DNA of 64,000 nt from Gnetum montanum (Eukaryota; Streptophyta; Gnetopsida; Gnetales; Gnetaceae). The DNA lies in the NCBI GenBank assembly GCA_015680685.1, contig MNCI01030530.1, forward strand, positions 182,219 to 246,218. Direction: 5' to 3'. The notes under the pieces were generated by a model. The model worked only from the letters and a program-made list of their open reading frames with translations, was not told the origin of the DNA and did no database searches. The position numbers and the translations under genes are program-made. Positions within the stretch are counted from its first letter, which is position 1, and every line of letters starts with the position of its first letter. Below, one piece after another: positions 29,880-42,338 of the stretch.

Positions 29880-32323
29880 GCTACGCTAAGGCACACAAAC
29901 TACAAACGGATCCTGGGGCAGTTTTGGATTATTGTCAACATCGATGGTGTTGATAATGTAGTTTGCATTGTTGGCATTAAGAGGATCTATATAGACATGC
30001 AAAGAATAATTTTTGGGATGCACTGGATTGCTTTCATCTAGAACCAATTTTCCTTTATCAATCATTCTTTGAATGTCATCCTTTAACGCCATGTAGTAAT
30101 TCGTATCGTGACCACACTGTTGATGGTAGTCATAGAACTGCTCCAACTTGAAATTCTTAGGAACTGGTGGCTCATTAGGCAAGGCCAAGGAGGGGTTCCT
30201 AAGTAGTTCATAGTACCATTGATGTTTTTTGACTCCTTCCTCTAACATCTGCTTTTATTGGATATACCCCACTGCCAGTAATTGGTTTAGAAGTTCTAAA
30301 GGCTTGACAGGCAATGGGGTATATTTAGAGCGATATTTATGCTCAAAGTTTGGCTTGGGCGATGCAGAGGTTTCAGATGCAGATGTGGAAGGTTGAGCTA
30401 CATTGCCCTAGCTGGGCACGGGGTTAGTTGGTGCTACTACCACTTTCTTGTTATTCTTGTTGTTGTTGGGTTTGGCTTTATTTTCCATAGTGACCACTAT
30501 GGCTATTGTAGCCTTTCCCTTGTCCTTGTCCTTCTTCATAAAGGTGTTCTTGTATGCAACATAGGTTGGGTCTTTGCTTGCCTCGGCCACATCTTGTATG
30601 CTCTTGGTTTGGGCAAAAGCCTAACTAAGAGTTTGTGGAACGAGATAGTACAGTTTGGACTTAATGAGGTTGTTCACTGCACCCTTAAAGATTACCAAAA
30701 AATGGGCCTCCATGATGGGCTCATTGATCTCGTTAAGGGTAGCGCTCCACTGCTGTATGAATTTCTGGACTGGTTCCAGTGGATCTTCCTTCATGCTCAT
30801 TAGCTGATCCAGTGTAACTTCTAGTCTCAAGTTATACTTGAAATGCATTACAAACTAGATCAAGAGCTCCTCTAGGGTTGAAATGGAAGAGTGTGGGACC
30901 ACGTGATACCAGTCAAGCGCTTTTCCTATTAGAGACATAGCAAATACATGGATGATTGTGTGCGGTCATTTTTGCAAAATAAGAGACTCAAATATGAATG
31001 TAACAAGATGCACATTGGTATCACCCTCCCTATTGCATTTTGTAAAATGGGTGAGGGGCATCCTAGGGGGTAAAGTTAGCATGGGGACTACTAGGCTAAT
31101 GGGATCATCCTGGTAGAAGTTCATGACTTATACCATGTTAGAACTAGTAGCCTTGAGGCATTTTATTTCCTTAGTAAGGGTTTGAATAAGCTGGAACGCT
31201 TGATCTAGACCTAGGGATGATGCAGATGGTTGGGGAGCTATAGGGGTAGCTCTCATTTATGTTGTGGTAGGGGCAGCAACGTGACCCATAGGTGGTGCCT
31301 TTAGGACGACCCCTATGAGCGGTGATGCTTGTGCTATCCACCACCTGGTAGGTGGTGCTGCTAGAGTAGTAGCTGCTGGTTGTGTCATGGGGTAGGCCAT
31401 AGTCTCGTGCTTGGTTATACCATTTGCGAGACCTGGTACGTTTGGTGGAGAGCATAGTGGGACATTTGCAACGGTTGTGAAATAGGAGGAGAAGTGAATG
31501 GGGTCCACCATGTGGACAAGCTTTGGCCCATCGCTGATGGTGGGATAGGTGTAGACATAGGAATGGATGGGAAAACTACATGCAACTACGATGTAACTAC
31601 AATGTGAATGTAGGTTAGGGTAGCTGTGATTGGTGTGTGGTGCAATGCAAGAATGGATTGTGAAATAGATTGGGGGGTAGTGATTGAGAATGAGATAGGG
31701 AAGTAGGCATGTCAATACATCGAGGGCATGGCATGGCTACCCATTGCTGACAAAACTGCAGGTTGCAATGATGCAGATGTGATCATAAAGGGAGTGATAG
31801 TAGAGAGTGGGTTTGTCCAGAAAGATGGGGTGGGAGGAATGGTGGCAAGGTTAGTTTGACCGCCACCCTCGGACTAGGAATCCAGTTCCTCTTGCCCATC
31901 TTGGAACACCTCATCATGGTGAGATGTCATGTCTTGTGACTCCCTAGACCTATTCAACCCCATCAGCTGATCTATGAGCCACTGATGGATTTGCATTAGA
32001 GGAATCGAAATGCCAGGAGTGGGAACAAATTCCCTCCCATTGTAGTAGGCAAACTCAAAGCTACATTTTTCTTCAAGTTCTTGTGCATCTAAGGGAAAAT
32101 TTGCCTAAACCTTAGCATATAGGAAGTTATATTACTCGTATTGCTGAGTCAAACCCTCAAGTGATTGGTCTTGGATCCTGAGAGATCGACATGGCCCCAA
32201 CATTGGGTTGGGTAGCTGCTCGGCACCTGTGATGCCTTGAACCAAGGGGGGGACCTCAATGTTAGAGGTAGTAGCTATGGTGCTTGATGAAATCATTGTT
32301 GTAAGGCTAAAATGGGCTTGCAA
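29880..32323 (-). pseudogene. gag of T1
   Basis: Starts at ATG 32323 (MQAHFSLTTMISSSTIATTS), which aligns with the start of the A gag (37782). A Pro/Ser/Thr/Tyr-rich part follows (about 31715-31170). Then the capsid-type domain: LRLEVTLDQLMSMKEDPLEP and NNLIKSKLYYL (30848-30621), a Lys/Asn-rich part (30590-30408), and a knuckle-like block FYDYHQQCGHDTNYYMALKD (about 30150). Frames are broken several times. Encodes the particle protein of a Tat-like element. Confidence 0.82.
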
Positions 32324-32517
32324 ATGAGGGAAACAAGGAGATCAAGCGGTGATCGGAGGCTTTCTATCCTGCAGGATTCTAGAGGAACCATCGGAGAGAC
32401 CAATCTACATCACACGATGCGTAAACAACCTCAAAAGGGTGTCACATTTACACTAGTGTGTGACGGGGTATAGAACGCATGCAGGACTACCATGAAAGAC
32501 AGAAAAGACACCTAAAG

Positions 32518-32535
32518 GCCCTCTTTCTAGTGCTA
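32518..32535 (-). other. Primer-binding site of T1
   Basis: On the - strand TAGCACTAGAAAGAGGGC, six bases after the LTR end; T2 has TGGTGCTAGAAAGAGGGC at the matching place. It resembles primer sites of Tat/Ogre elements; the tRNA is not verified. Confidence 0.7.
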
Positions 32536-32541
32536 CAAAAC

Positions 32542-34342
32542 TGTAGCAATCAAAAATGTCAGTGGCTGGAAACACCAAGAGGTCATCGAGCAAACAGTTT
32601 TAACCCTAGATCTGTGCAAGGGTCGTGCTAGATAAAAATGGAAACGGGGCACCCTGAACGGTCTAGTCGATCAAACATGGACTTAGTAAATGTAACTTAA
32701 CCTTATGTAAATTTCTTTTTAAGCGTGAAATACATGAGATCTAACCGATGATTAATAAATGTGATAATAAAGAAAATGATGCTGAATAGTGATGACAATA
32801 TAGAAATAATAGAGCAACTGGGATGAGAAAATGCACCACCGCAAAGCCGCAGGTTCGATTCTCTTCTCTTCTTGAAAATGTATAATGAGTCATGCAATGC
32901 CAAAAGCACACAAAGTATCCAAAAATGATTAGAACATTTGAAATGCCTCAACTATATTTTTGAGTGCAAGTTTCAAAGCCAACAGTACAAAATGCCAACA
33001 ACAAAAAAAGATAATGCCAAACGCCAAAGCAAATAATGCCAACTGCTAAAATTCACCAACAAATTTCTAATTTACCAACCATGGGATTTCTCAATTTGCC
33101 AACCCTTTGAATTGCTAATTTTCCAACATGCCAACTTGCCAACTTGCCAACTGCTAAAATTTGCCAACATTTGCCAACCCTTTGAGCATTGCTCATCGGG
33201 GTATTTATAGGGCTAGAAGCACATGAAAAATGAGGCTTGTATGACACGTGTCTTGGACCCACAAAATGTTGACATGTCCATACTGCATGAATATGCAAAG
33301 CCATTCATGAACTTGTCACACTTCAATTATGCTGTCAAAACTGGAGATGCTGAAATTAAATATGCCAACAATGCAGATGAGGAATGAAGCACACTAAAGT
33401 AGCATAGCTACTTGCTACGCTATGTAGTGTAGCATGTTGGCATAGCGTAGCCATTAGTTTAAAATAGAAATTTGTGTTGAAGTCAACCGCATCTACTAGA
33501 AGCTTCAGTACACATTAGGTCAACTTTTGTAGCACTTTTTTTGATTTGCATCTTTGCTACGCTACATAGCATAGCATAGTGTAGCAGCTGGCTTCATTTG
33601 CGACCCATGTTGAAATTGCAAACACTTTCTTGGAGCTCTAATTATGCTAACAACTATAACTTTTGCATTTTGTGAAGGGAAGCTTTTGAACTTGTTGAAC
33701 TTGCATTTGAGATGCTCATTGTTGCTTTTGAATCGTTGCTATGCTATGTAGCATAGCACAGCGTAGCAGCCGACATATCCTACTTTTTTTTCAATCTGCC
33801 ACTTTCTATTGAGAAGCTTTGCTAAGGACTTGAAGTTGAACAAGGCAACTAGTTTTGAAGGCTAGAGTGCTTGCCAAGTGTAATTGGAATCACTAGGTAA
33901 GCTAGGTCTTTCTATTTTGCCTTTGCTATGCTATGCTACATTGTGTAGCGTAGCATAACGTAGCAAGTTGTGCAGCAACAATTTGGTTGCCTAAGAAACT
34001 ATCTTCTGAGGCCTGCTACGCTACATAGCATAGCATAGCGTAGCATAGCAAACTTCTTTACTAGAAAACTTACTGAACTATTTAGTGCATCTTGAGAACC
34101 ATCAACAACTCCAAGTGTGGTTTCTGAGTAAACTATCAGCCGGGTGAAACACCTAGGTGGGTAGGCGAGAGAGTCCATCAGATCTGTTAGCTCTAGAGGT
34201 AGAAAACTTGCCAAACTAAATAGTCTAAACTCAATGCATTCATTTCCTAACAAACGGTCATGAGGCTACACTTGTGGAAATTATTATCTCAGTTCCGAGA
34301 CCCTGGTAAAGCAAGAGTGCCTTGAAATTTTAGGGTAGTTCA
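32542..34342 (-). repeat. 5' LTR of T1
   Basis: 1801 bases, - strand start TGAACTACCCTAAAATTTCA, end TTGATTGCTACA. TATAAATA at 33202-33209 (- strand). Palindromes upstream of it at about 33414-33435, 33555-33585, 33737-33768, 33922-33965 and 34016-34050. Clearly more diverged from its partner than the Athila1 LTRs are from each other. Confidence 0.88.
33202..33209 (-). promoter_or_regulatory. TATA box of the T1 5' LTR
   Basis: TATAAATA followed by CCCC on the - strand. Conserved in the 3' LTR (16628) and in the A LTR (38511). Confidence 0.65.
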
Positions 34343-35000
34343 CTGATGATAAAGTTGAACCCAGGCATCTCCTCTACCACTATAAACACCGCACTTGTGG
34401 GGAACTAGTCCCCTACCACAAAGTTGATATGTACAGTTCCTTGTACTTGAACATGCACCTTGTTAAACGATTTTAAGCAAGAAGCCATCGTGAGCTTAAT
34501 TTGGTTGACCAAACCTATTTTGTCCACTATGGGAAAGGGGACGACATTAATAGCAGTCCCATCATCAATGTGTACCCTTCAGATCTTGTACTGACCAACC
34601 CGAATGGTGATGAACATAGGTGTTTTCATCACCTAACCCTTTTCAGGGTCATCCTTAATGGACTCATCATGGAATGTTAACCGAGCTAACTGTGGTTCCT
34701 CGATCATAGAGGGAAGCATGATAGCATGGATCACTTTCTCCTCTACCGGCATGTTTTTGTCAACTGGTATGGATGTTAACATGTGAACCATGGCTTCTCG
34801 GTGTGCAATGGATGTCATTACCAAGTCATAAAAGCTCGAAGTTGTATTTTCTATTTTAGAGCCTATTTAACTTGGGTGAGGGTGTTGATGAGATCTAGCC
34901 CGCCATATTGTTTGTTACCCTTTTCCTCCTCCATTCATCCTAGGAGATGAATCTCCTGAGGAGGGGCAACTTCAGGTTAAGGACTATGCTTTCTTGGGTG
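34343..35000 (-). pseudogene. N-terminal part of the element A protease and spacer
   Basis: On the - strand: TSIAHREALVHMLTSIPVDK and EEKVIHAIMLPSM (34824-34633), then VHIDDGTAINVVPFPIVDKI and EEMPGFNFI, where the reading stops at the T1 5' LTR. It continues at 15949. The active-site Asp is again in a DDG context. Confidence 0.8.
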
Positions 35001-35299
35001 GGACGATGGCGATTGCTTTTGTGTGGCATTATCAATTGCTGACGATGAGGGGATCATGGGCCTCGAGAACAAGGGGGTAGGCTTGGGGGGACCTACGGCA
35101 GTACATTCCCTAGCCATCTTGTTTGCCAAATGCTCTTCCTATTTTTTTGAATGGGGAGGCTATGGTGCTACTTTCATTACTTGGCTTTGCGAGGCAGAAG
35201 TGCTTGTTTGTTCTGGAACCTTAATAATGAGTGGTCCCTGTAGTGCTAGCATGAGTGATGCATTTATGAGCACAAAGGGTGCAGGGGTGAATGTCTGAG

Positions 35300-37782
35300 G
35301 AGGAACCTTGAGGAAAAATAGTTGTCACTACATCATTTTTATTTTTGTAGCGGTTGCTGCATTTCAAGGAGGGACATGCACCATGAATGGTTGTTGTGGT
35401 GGTTTTGGGTTATCATCAATTCCAATGACATTAATTGTGTACCCTACACTATTGGTGTTTAGGGGGTTCTTGTAAACGTGCATTGACTAGTTTTCAAGGT
35501 GAACAGGACTACTTTCGTCCAAGATCAGCTTGCCCTAATCGATCATGCGTTGGATATCATTTTTAAATGCTAGACAGTAGTCTGTATCATGACCACATAG
35601 TTGGTGATAGTCACAGAAATGTTCTAGCTTGAAGTTCTTAGGAACTGATGGCTCATTAGGCATGGCCAAGGAGGGGTTCCTAAGAAGTTCGTAGTACCAT
35701 TGATGTCATTTAATTGCTTCCTCTGACATCCATTTGTGCTATATATACCCATCTCCCAATAGTTTCTTCAGAAGTTCTAAAGGCTTAATAGGTAATGGGG
35801 TGTATTTGGAGAGATCCTTGTACTCAAAGTTGGGTTTAGGCTTGGTTGATGTCTCAAGTGTTGATGTTGAGGATTGACTAGCATTACTTGAGCTAGATGT
35901 GGCATTAGCGGGTACCATGACCACCTTTTTGTTATTATTGTTGTTAGGTTTGGCCTCATTAGCCATAGCGGCCACCGTGGCTATTGCGGCCTTGCCGTTC
36001 TCTTTGTCTTTCTTAAGGTGTATGTTTTTGTACATGACATAAGTCAAGTCTTTGCTAGCCTCAGCTACGTCTTGGATGCTCTTGGTCTAAGCAAAAGCTT
36101 GACTGAGGGAGCGCAAGGCTAAGTAGTAAAGCTTTGACTTGATAAAATCATTTACTGCCCCCTTGAAGATGGCCAATACGTGGGCCTCAGTGATAGGCTC
36201 ATGTATTTCATTCAAGGTGCCACTCCACCGCTGTATGAATCTTTGCACAAACTCAAGCGGGTCTTCCTTGACACTCATCAGCTGGTCCAACGTAACCTCT
36301 GATTTCAAGTTATACTTGAAACAGGTCATGAAATAACTCAGCAACTCCTCCAAAGTTAAGATTGAGGTGCATGGGAGTGCATGGTACTAGTCTAAAGCCT
36401 TGCCTATCAAGGAAATGGCAAAGATGCTAATGATAGTGTGTGGCCATTGTTGCAACAACAAAGATTCAAACCTAAAAGTTACCAAATGTGTGTTGGGATC
36501 ACCCTTCTCGTTGTATTTCGTAAATTGGGCAAGTGGCATCCTAGGGGGTAACATAAGCATGGGAATAGCCAAGCTGATGGGATCATCATGGTAAAATTCC
36601 ATGACCTATACCATGTCAGAACCAACAGCTTTGAGGCATTTGATTTCCTTAGTGAGGGTCTAGATAAGTTGAAAAGCTTGATCAAAACCTAGTGACATTC
36701 AAATGTTTGCGGAGCTGCTTGAGCAACTGTCATATGTGCTAATGGGGATTGTAGTGTAGGGGTAGTGGCCTAGCCCATGGGGGTGCTGTTGGTGCCACTC
36801 TTGTGAATGGTGGTGCTTGGGTCATCCACCACCCAGTGGGTGGTACCGTTGATGCGACGACCATTGGTGGGGTTGTGGGGTTGATAGGTTGCCTAGTTGG
36901 TGGGGCAACCCACAACCCTACGTTGGGTTGTACTATGTGTAGAAGCTGGTGTGCTTAGGATTGCACATAGTATGATACCTGAGAGGGTTGTGCCATAGGT
37001 AAGGAAGGGATTGGTGTCCACCACATGGTTGAGACTGGGTTAGCCACTGGTGGTGGGACAAGTGTATATGAAGGACCAGAGGTGAAGCTCACATGTGACT
37101 GAGACATGGGCAAAGCATGGACATATGGCAACATAGCTATGACTTACGTTGGGTACACTACTAGGGAAAACTAAGAAGGGAGCATGACTGGGAGCAAAGC
37201 TGAAGGCCCCCCTTGCTAGTATGTAGAAGGTACGGGATGGTTGCCCATGGCTAACACAGGTGTAGGTTGTGGTGGGGTCATGGTAATCCCAAAGGGGGTA
37301 GAAGCAAAGAGCAGTTTAGACTGAAAGACAGTGGTAGGCAGGATGATTATAGTGTAATTTTGGCCACGACCCTCAGAGTGAGAGTCCAAGTCTTCCTGTT
37401 CATCTTGGAATGCTTCATCATAGTGGGATGTTGTGTCCCATTCCCTAGACCTACTAACTCACATCAACCGGTCTAGGATCCATTGATATTTTTTAGTCAA
37501 TGGGATGATGACGTCAGGGGTAGGGATGAACTCCCTCTCATTTCTATGGAGGAACTCAAAGTTACGTTTATCTTCAAGTTCCTAACAGTCCAAGGGTAGA
37601 TTCACTTGGACTTCTGCGCAGAGGAAGTCATATCGCTCTACGTCTGGTGATAGGTTTTGTAATCTAAGGGATTGATGCAGTGCCAACACTGGGCTGAGCA
37701 GCTGCTCAGGACCTATAACATTTTGAATTGAGTAGGGAACCTCCAAGTTCAAGGTGGTGGTGATAGTGGTTACATGAATCAT
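35300..37782 (-). pseudogene. gag of element A
   Basis: From ATG 37782 (MIHVTTITTTLNLEVPYSIQ). Capsid-type segments: FYHDDPISLAIPMLMLPPRM, FTKYNEKGDPNTHLVTFRFE (36602-36387), LKSEVTLDQLMSVKEDPLEF and NDFIKSKLYYLALRSLSQAF (36353-36087), a Lys/Asn/Ser-rich part (36047-35739), and a CGHDT knuckle-like block near 35600. Broken by several stops and shifts. Same order as T1 and E. Confidence 0.82.
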
Positions 37783-38139
37783 TTTTCATCATAAGGTGAA
37801 AATTGTATAAGAGAGAAAAAATGCAACTATATGCACTAGGGAGACACTTGTTACACTAAGTAGGAGTGCTATGCTAGGTAGTTTGCTACGTTGCACGAGG
37901 TGAAAGTAGCGTGGGGCTGTAAACAAGGTAAATGTGATAAGGTGAGCAATTGGTTGGAGGCTTTAGTCTTGCTAGGTCCCAAAGGAACTGTCGTTGCAAC
38001 CGGTCTATACCACATGGTGCGTAGACAACCACAATGGTTTCACATCTACACTAGTAGGTGACAAGGTATAGACAGCATGAAGGATTACTCGTGATACCCA
38101 AAAAGGGCACAGAAATGAAACAAAATAACAAAACAAAAT
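37783..38139 (-). other. Leader between LTR and gag, element A
   Basis: Partly alignable with 32324-32541 of T1 (the words CACATCTACACTAGTAGGTGACAAGG-like in both). The expected primer-binding site is not recognisable and seems replaced or deleted around 38100-38140. Confidence 0.5.
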
Positions 38140-40171
38140 GAAACAATTTTAGGTAAGGAAGTGCACTACCCCAAGACCAGGGATCTTATCTTTGCTGAAA
38201 TGAAGGAGGTGTACAACAGATGGTAGTGGGAACAAGCACAACTTGCAACGAAGCAGTATGGTCACAGTTCCTCAAACTGTTGTCAATAGCTTACTAATAG
38301 GGACCCTCTGCTTGCTAGTCTCCTTGCCAAAGCTGATCACCAAAGAGCTGAAATGCCAAGATCTCAACCAAAAAAGCTAACCACCAGAGAAGTAATTGCC
38401 AAAATCTAACAATGCTAAAAGCTGATTGAATGCTCCAAGCCAACAATGCCAAAAGCCAACCTCGCTAGAATGCTCCCAAAATCCAACCCCTTGAACGTTG
38501 TTCATCAAGGTATTTATAGAGTTAGATGTGGGAGAGAAACATGGTTTGAGTGCCACATGTCCTAGGTCCCACAAAGTACAGACGTGACTATGCCATGTTG
38601 CTATGCAATGTTGAAAACTACTATGCTATGACCATACCATTTGTGCTACATGTGCTAAAGTCTAGTGAGCTGCTATATTTTTTGTAAAGAAAACTGTCAA
38701 TCAATAAATGCAAAGTGGAGCCTGTGATCTAGGACTACATCTTCCCTACTCTTGCGAGCAGGGTCAAATGTAGGGACAACTTTGGGGATGGTTAGGGGGT
38801 GAAAAACAAGGTAAACTTGTTGATTTCACCTGTTTGAGAGGTTTTGGGATGAGAATAACCATTGCTAACCAGTTCAGTAGCTAAATTGAAGATGTCTTGA
38901 GGCTGCTACATGATTGTTACGTTGTTTATGCTCTCTAGCGTATGTAGTGTAAATACCCGCGGGTATTTACACTACATACGCTAGAGAGCGTAAACAACGT
39001 AACAATCGCGCGGGTATTTACACTACATATGCTAGAGAGCGTAAACAACGTAACAATCGCATAGCAGCCTCAAGACATCTTCGGTTTAGCTAGCCACCAG
39101 TCTTAAACGAAATATTGCCTATAAGCCAAAAATACCTTTCTGAGGCCTAGATAGGCAAGTGACTACAACCTCTCTTTCATGCTGAAAGGTCTTGGGACCT
39201 GCTGAGTTCATCTTTGGGACACTTTGGTGTTTTGTATCCTTGCTACATTGTGCTATGCTATGTAGCATAGCATAGTGTAGTCACCAATATGACATGCATC
39301 CTTGCCTGGTTTTGCAATGCTTTGTCAAGAAACTGTGCTTGGAGCTTGAGGGTGAAGCGGGATAGCCAGTCTTGGAGGTCGGAATGTGACCAAGTGCAAT
39401 CTTCTTGTAGAAACCACTTGGTAGAGGATCTTCATGTGTTCTATCCTTACTATGTTGTGCTATGCTATGTAGCGTAGCACAGCATAACACCTAGCTTGGC
39501 TTGGATTTTAACTTAATCTTACAAATGTTTTGTCATGGGATGTCAGTCGTGTCCTAGCGTGTCGATGGAGCAAACCTGTTCGTCGGTTGAAACTTGGGAA
39601 AATGTGCCTACTCCATTAGATCCATCTAAGTGGGATCATTGCAAGAGTGTATCCCTGCTACACTGTGCTATGCTGCACAGCATAGCATAGCATAGCATTT
39701 GAGTGAAGAGGACCTTCGATGAAATTTTCCATACTTTTGCTATGTCACTTTGCTCATGCATCAAGGATGAAGTGGGGTAGATTCTCTGGAGGGCTGAGTC
39801 ATCCTCAATGTACATCTCCAGTACCTGTTCAAGCTTCTCAAGGCCTGCTATGCTATGCAGTGTAGCGTAGCGTAGTAGGTTTCTTCAGTTTGAAAACTTG
39901 TCAAACTATTTAGCTTATCCTAAACACTTTTGGCAGCTCCTGACATGGTCTCTTTGTAGACCATAGGCCAGGTCAAGTACGAAAATGGGTAGGCTGGAGA
40001 GTTCAATAGGCCTATCAGCCAAGGTGATAGAAAACTTGCCAAACTATATAGTGTACTTTTAGTGCCTATAGTATTTGGATGGTCCATCGTGACGCTGCAC
40101 TTGTGGAAATCCTTGCCCAAATTTCAAGACTCTACTGAAGCATCAAGGTCCTAAAATTTTATGGTGTTTCA
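38140..40171 (-). repeat. 5' LTR of element A (left border approximate)
   Basis: On the - strand it starts TGAAACACCATAAAATTTTA at 40171. TATAAATA at 38511-38518 (- strand). Palindromes of the T1 type lie at about 39238-39282, 39448-39490, 39655-39700 and 39846-39878. A long CCCGCGGG-centred palindrome sits at 38888-39083. It aligns in patches with the T1 LTRs, so it is a related but separate family or subfamily. The left border is uncertain because the primer site is gone. Confidence 0.72.
38888..39083. repeat. Long palindrome with duplicated right arm
   Basis: The left arm 38888-38959 is nearly the exact reverse complement of 39011-39083 (GAAGATGTCTTGAGGC at one end, GCCTCAAGACATCTTC at the other). 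An extra partial arm copy at 38960-39010 lies between. The centre reads AAATACCCGCGGGTATTT. Located in the A LTR upstream of its TATA box. Confidence 0.88.
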
Positions 40172-42330
40172 GGTAGCTCTATACACATCTATCTTCCATT
40201 CGCACTAGCCATAATCTTCCACCTCTTTCGCTACTACCATGACACTACCACAACCTAGACCCTCTTTGGTGATGGGTAGTCATCAAATGTTATCAACATA
40301 TCAACATGCAGGCCCTTCAACCTGATTTCCTATTAATCATCCTTCCCAATCTATCCAATCCCCACACCCAACGTCTATGATGCCCACACTTCCATACATG
40401 CATACCATGCCCACATCACAACCACATGTAAGTTCTATTTTTTCCCCTCCTCTATACCCATTCCACCATTAGTAGTAGGCCCAACCTCAACCGCATGGTG
40501 GACAACAACGACCTCTTTTCCTGTGGCTCAAATGTCTCACATCCCATAATACGCACAACCCCAAACATACCAAGTTTCACATGTAACACAACTAAACATG
40601 GGGTTGTGGGTCATCCCAACCATTGGGTAGATAACCATCCCCATAGAACCACTGATGCCAACCACCCTAGTGGCACCACCCACTAGGTTGTGGGCTACTC
40701 AAACAACACCACTAGCAGGAGCTATTCTGATAGCACCCCTAATGGGATTGGCAGCTGCACCAACAATGCCACTAGTGATGGCTACTCCAGTAGCTTCACA
40801 ACCCCCTGTAACACCCTTGGGTCTATACCAAGCCTTTTAGCTCATCCTGACCCTCATCAAAGAAATTAAATGGCTCATAGTCGTTGGTTCTAAAACCATT
40901 CAAGTCATGGACTTCTACCAAGAGACCCGATTAGTCTAGTTGTTCTCGTGCTTACATTGCCCCCTAGGGTACAACTTCTCCAATTTACAAAATACAATGG
41001 GGAAGGTGATATGAATGCCCACCTAGTCACTTTCATGTCTAAATCATTGTTACTACAATTGTGGCCCCATACCATCATTCGTGTTTTCGCCATGTCCCTG
41101 ACAGGCAAGGCCTTAGACTGGTATCGACGCTTCCCTGTGCTTTATCTCAACATTAGAATAATTTCTAAGCCAATTCATGACTCATTTTAAGTACAAGTTG
41201 AAGCTAAAAGTCACTTTAGATTAGCTCATGAATGTTAAACAAGAACCATTAGAATCCATACAAAAATTCATACAAAGTTGGACTGCTACCCTAAATGAAA
41301 TACGTGAACCAATTGCTGAGGCCCATTTGCTAGCTATTTTCAAAGAAGCAGTAAATGATTTTATCAAATCCAAACTATTTTATTTGGCTCTGCATTCCCT
41401 TAGCCAATAATTCACTAAAACTAAAAGAATTCAGGATGCGATGGAGGCTAGTAGAGATCCAGCCTACGTAGCCTATAAAAACACACATACAAAGAAAGAC
41501 AAGGAGAAAGCGAATGCCACAACAACCATGGTGGCTATTGTAGCTAATGAGACCAAGTTCAACAATAGTAAAAATATTGCCACAACACCTAAAGCCTCCA
41601 CTAACACAACACCCAACTCCAGTAGCACTAGTCAGCCCTTGGCATTAACACCTACATTGCAAACTCCACCAAGGCCAAATTTTGAGCACAAGGATCACTT
41701 AAAATATACCCTATTACTAGTTAAGCCTTCGGAGCTTCTAAGTCAGTTACTAGGAGCCAGGTGTATCCAACATAAATAGATGTCATAAGAGGCCCTTAAG
41801 CATCACCAAAGGTACTATGAAGTCCTTTGAGACCCCTCCTTGGCTACGCCTAATGAACCACTAGTACCTAGGAACTTCAGGCTAGAGCGTTTTTGCGATT
41901 ATCATCAATTATGTGGGCATGATATAGATTATTTCCTAGCATTAAAAGATGATATCCAGCAAATTATTGATCAAGGTAAGTTGGTCCTAGATGAGAGCAA
42001 TCTTGTTCGATCTGAAAACCAATCAATGAATGTTTACAAAGATCCTTTGAACACTAACAATCCACGTTACACTATCAATGCCATTAGCATTGATGATAAC
42101 ATAGAATCACAACATGAACCATTTGTGGTTCATGTACCCCCACCCCCCGCACCCCTAGTGCAATTCTAAAGCTCCAACAATAACCAGGTTGCAAACCCCC
42201 TTTGTCATTAGGGCCTCTCCACAGACATCTACTACACCTTTTGTACTTAAAATTGCATCATGTCTCACTACAACAATGTAGGAACCATTTGTTATCAAGA
42301 TGCCAAAGCATGTGAGTTCCCCTACTACCC
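40172..42330 (+). pseudogene. gag of element E (5' truncated)
   Basis: A Pro/Thr/His-rich part (40172-40900) leads into LPPRVQLLQFTKYNGEGDMN and PHTIIRVFAMSLTGKALDWY (40948-41190), then QEPLESIQKFIQSWTATLNE and NDFIKSKLFYLALHSLSQ (41228-41410), a Lys/Asn/Thr-rich part (41441-41779) and a knuckle-like block FCDYHQLCGHDIDYFLALKD (about 41890). A few stops only; the least damaged Tat-like gag here. Confidence 0.85.
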
Positions 42331-42338
42331 AAAGTTGA

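Larger units (their letters stand above)
15950..34342 (-). mobile_element. Tat-like LTR retrotransposon T1 (both LTRs, 18.4 kb)
   Basis: 5' LTR 32542-34342, primer site 32518-32535, gag 32323-29880, protease about 29660-28530, array 28385-27998, antisense gene 27844-23093 (+ strand), array 22960-22560, RT/RNase H/second RNase H 22440-20460, integrase remnant about 20450-19640, array 19620-19185, untranslated 3' part, polypurine tract 17808-17794, 3' LTR 17793-15950. Lineage evidence: second RNase H, a Tat-type C-terminal integrase motif NWEGPF, and the gag motif CxxHxxCGH. All coding parts contain stops. The flanks are codons of the element A protease. The 5-base flanks CCTAG and CTGAT do not match, so I cannot confirm the target duplication. 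Confidence 0.88.
1..40171 (-). mobile_element. Tat-like LTR retrotransposon A (left end outside window, interrupted by two insertions)
   Basis: Read on the - strand, the pieces come in the order of one element: 5' LTR (about 38140-40171), gag (37782-35300), protease start (about 35000-34343), protease end (15949-15640), hairpin array (15431-15251), antisense gene (14989-2440), second array (2290-1925) and reverse transcriptase/RNase H (1864-1). T1 (15950-34342) breaks the protease reading between the FNFI and LGRLWL motifs. Athila1 (5741-13357) breaks an intron of the antisense gene. Integrase and the 3' LTR would lie left of the window. The assembly of pieces is inferred from matching order and complementary breakpoints. 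Confidence 0.8.

Noticed and set aside
29707-29889. Short + strand frame
   Set aside because: Opposite the T1 spacer between gag and protease; composition follows that frame.
30339-30803. 154-codon frame on the + strand
   Set aside because: Lies opposite the T1 gag, which shows clear capsid and knuckle motifs on the - strand.
15945-34347. Target-site duplication for T1
   Set aside because: Flanks CCTAG and CTGAT share no clear 5-base identity. The insertion is supported by the split protease instead.
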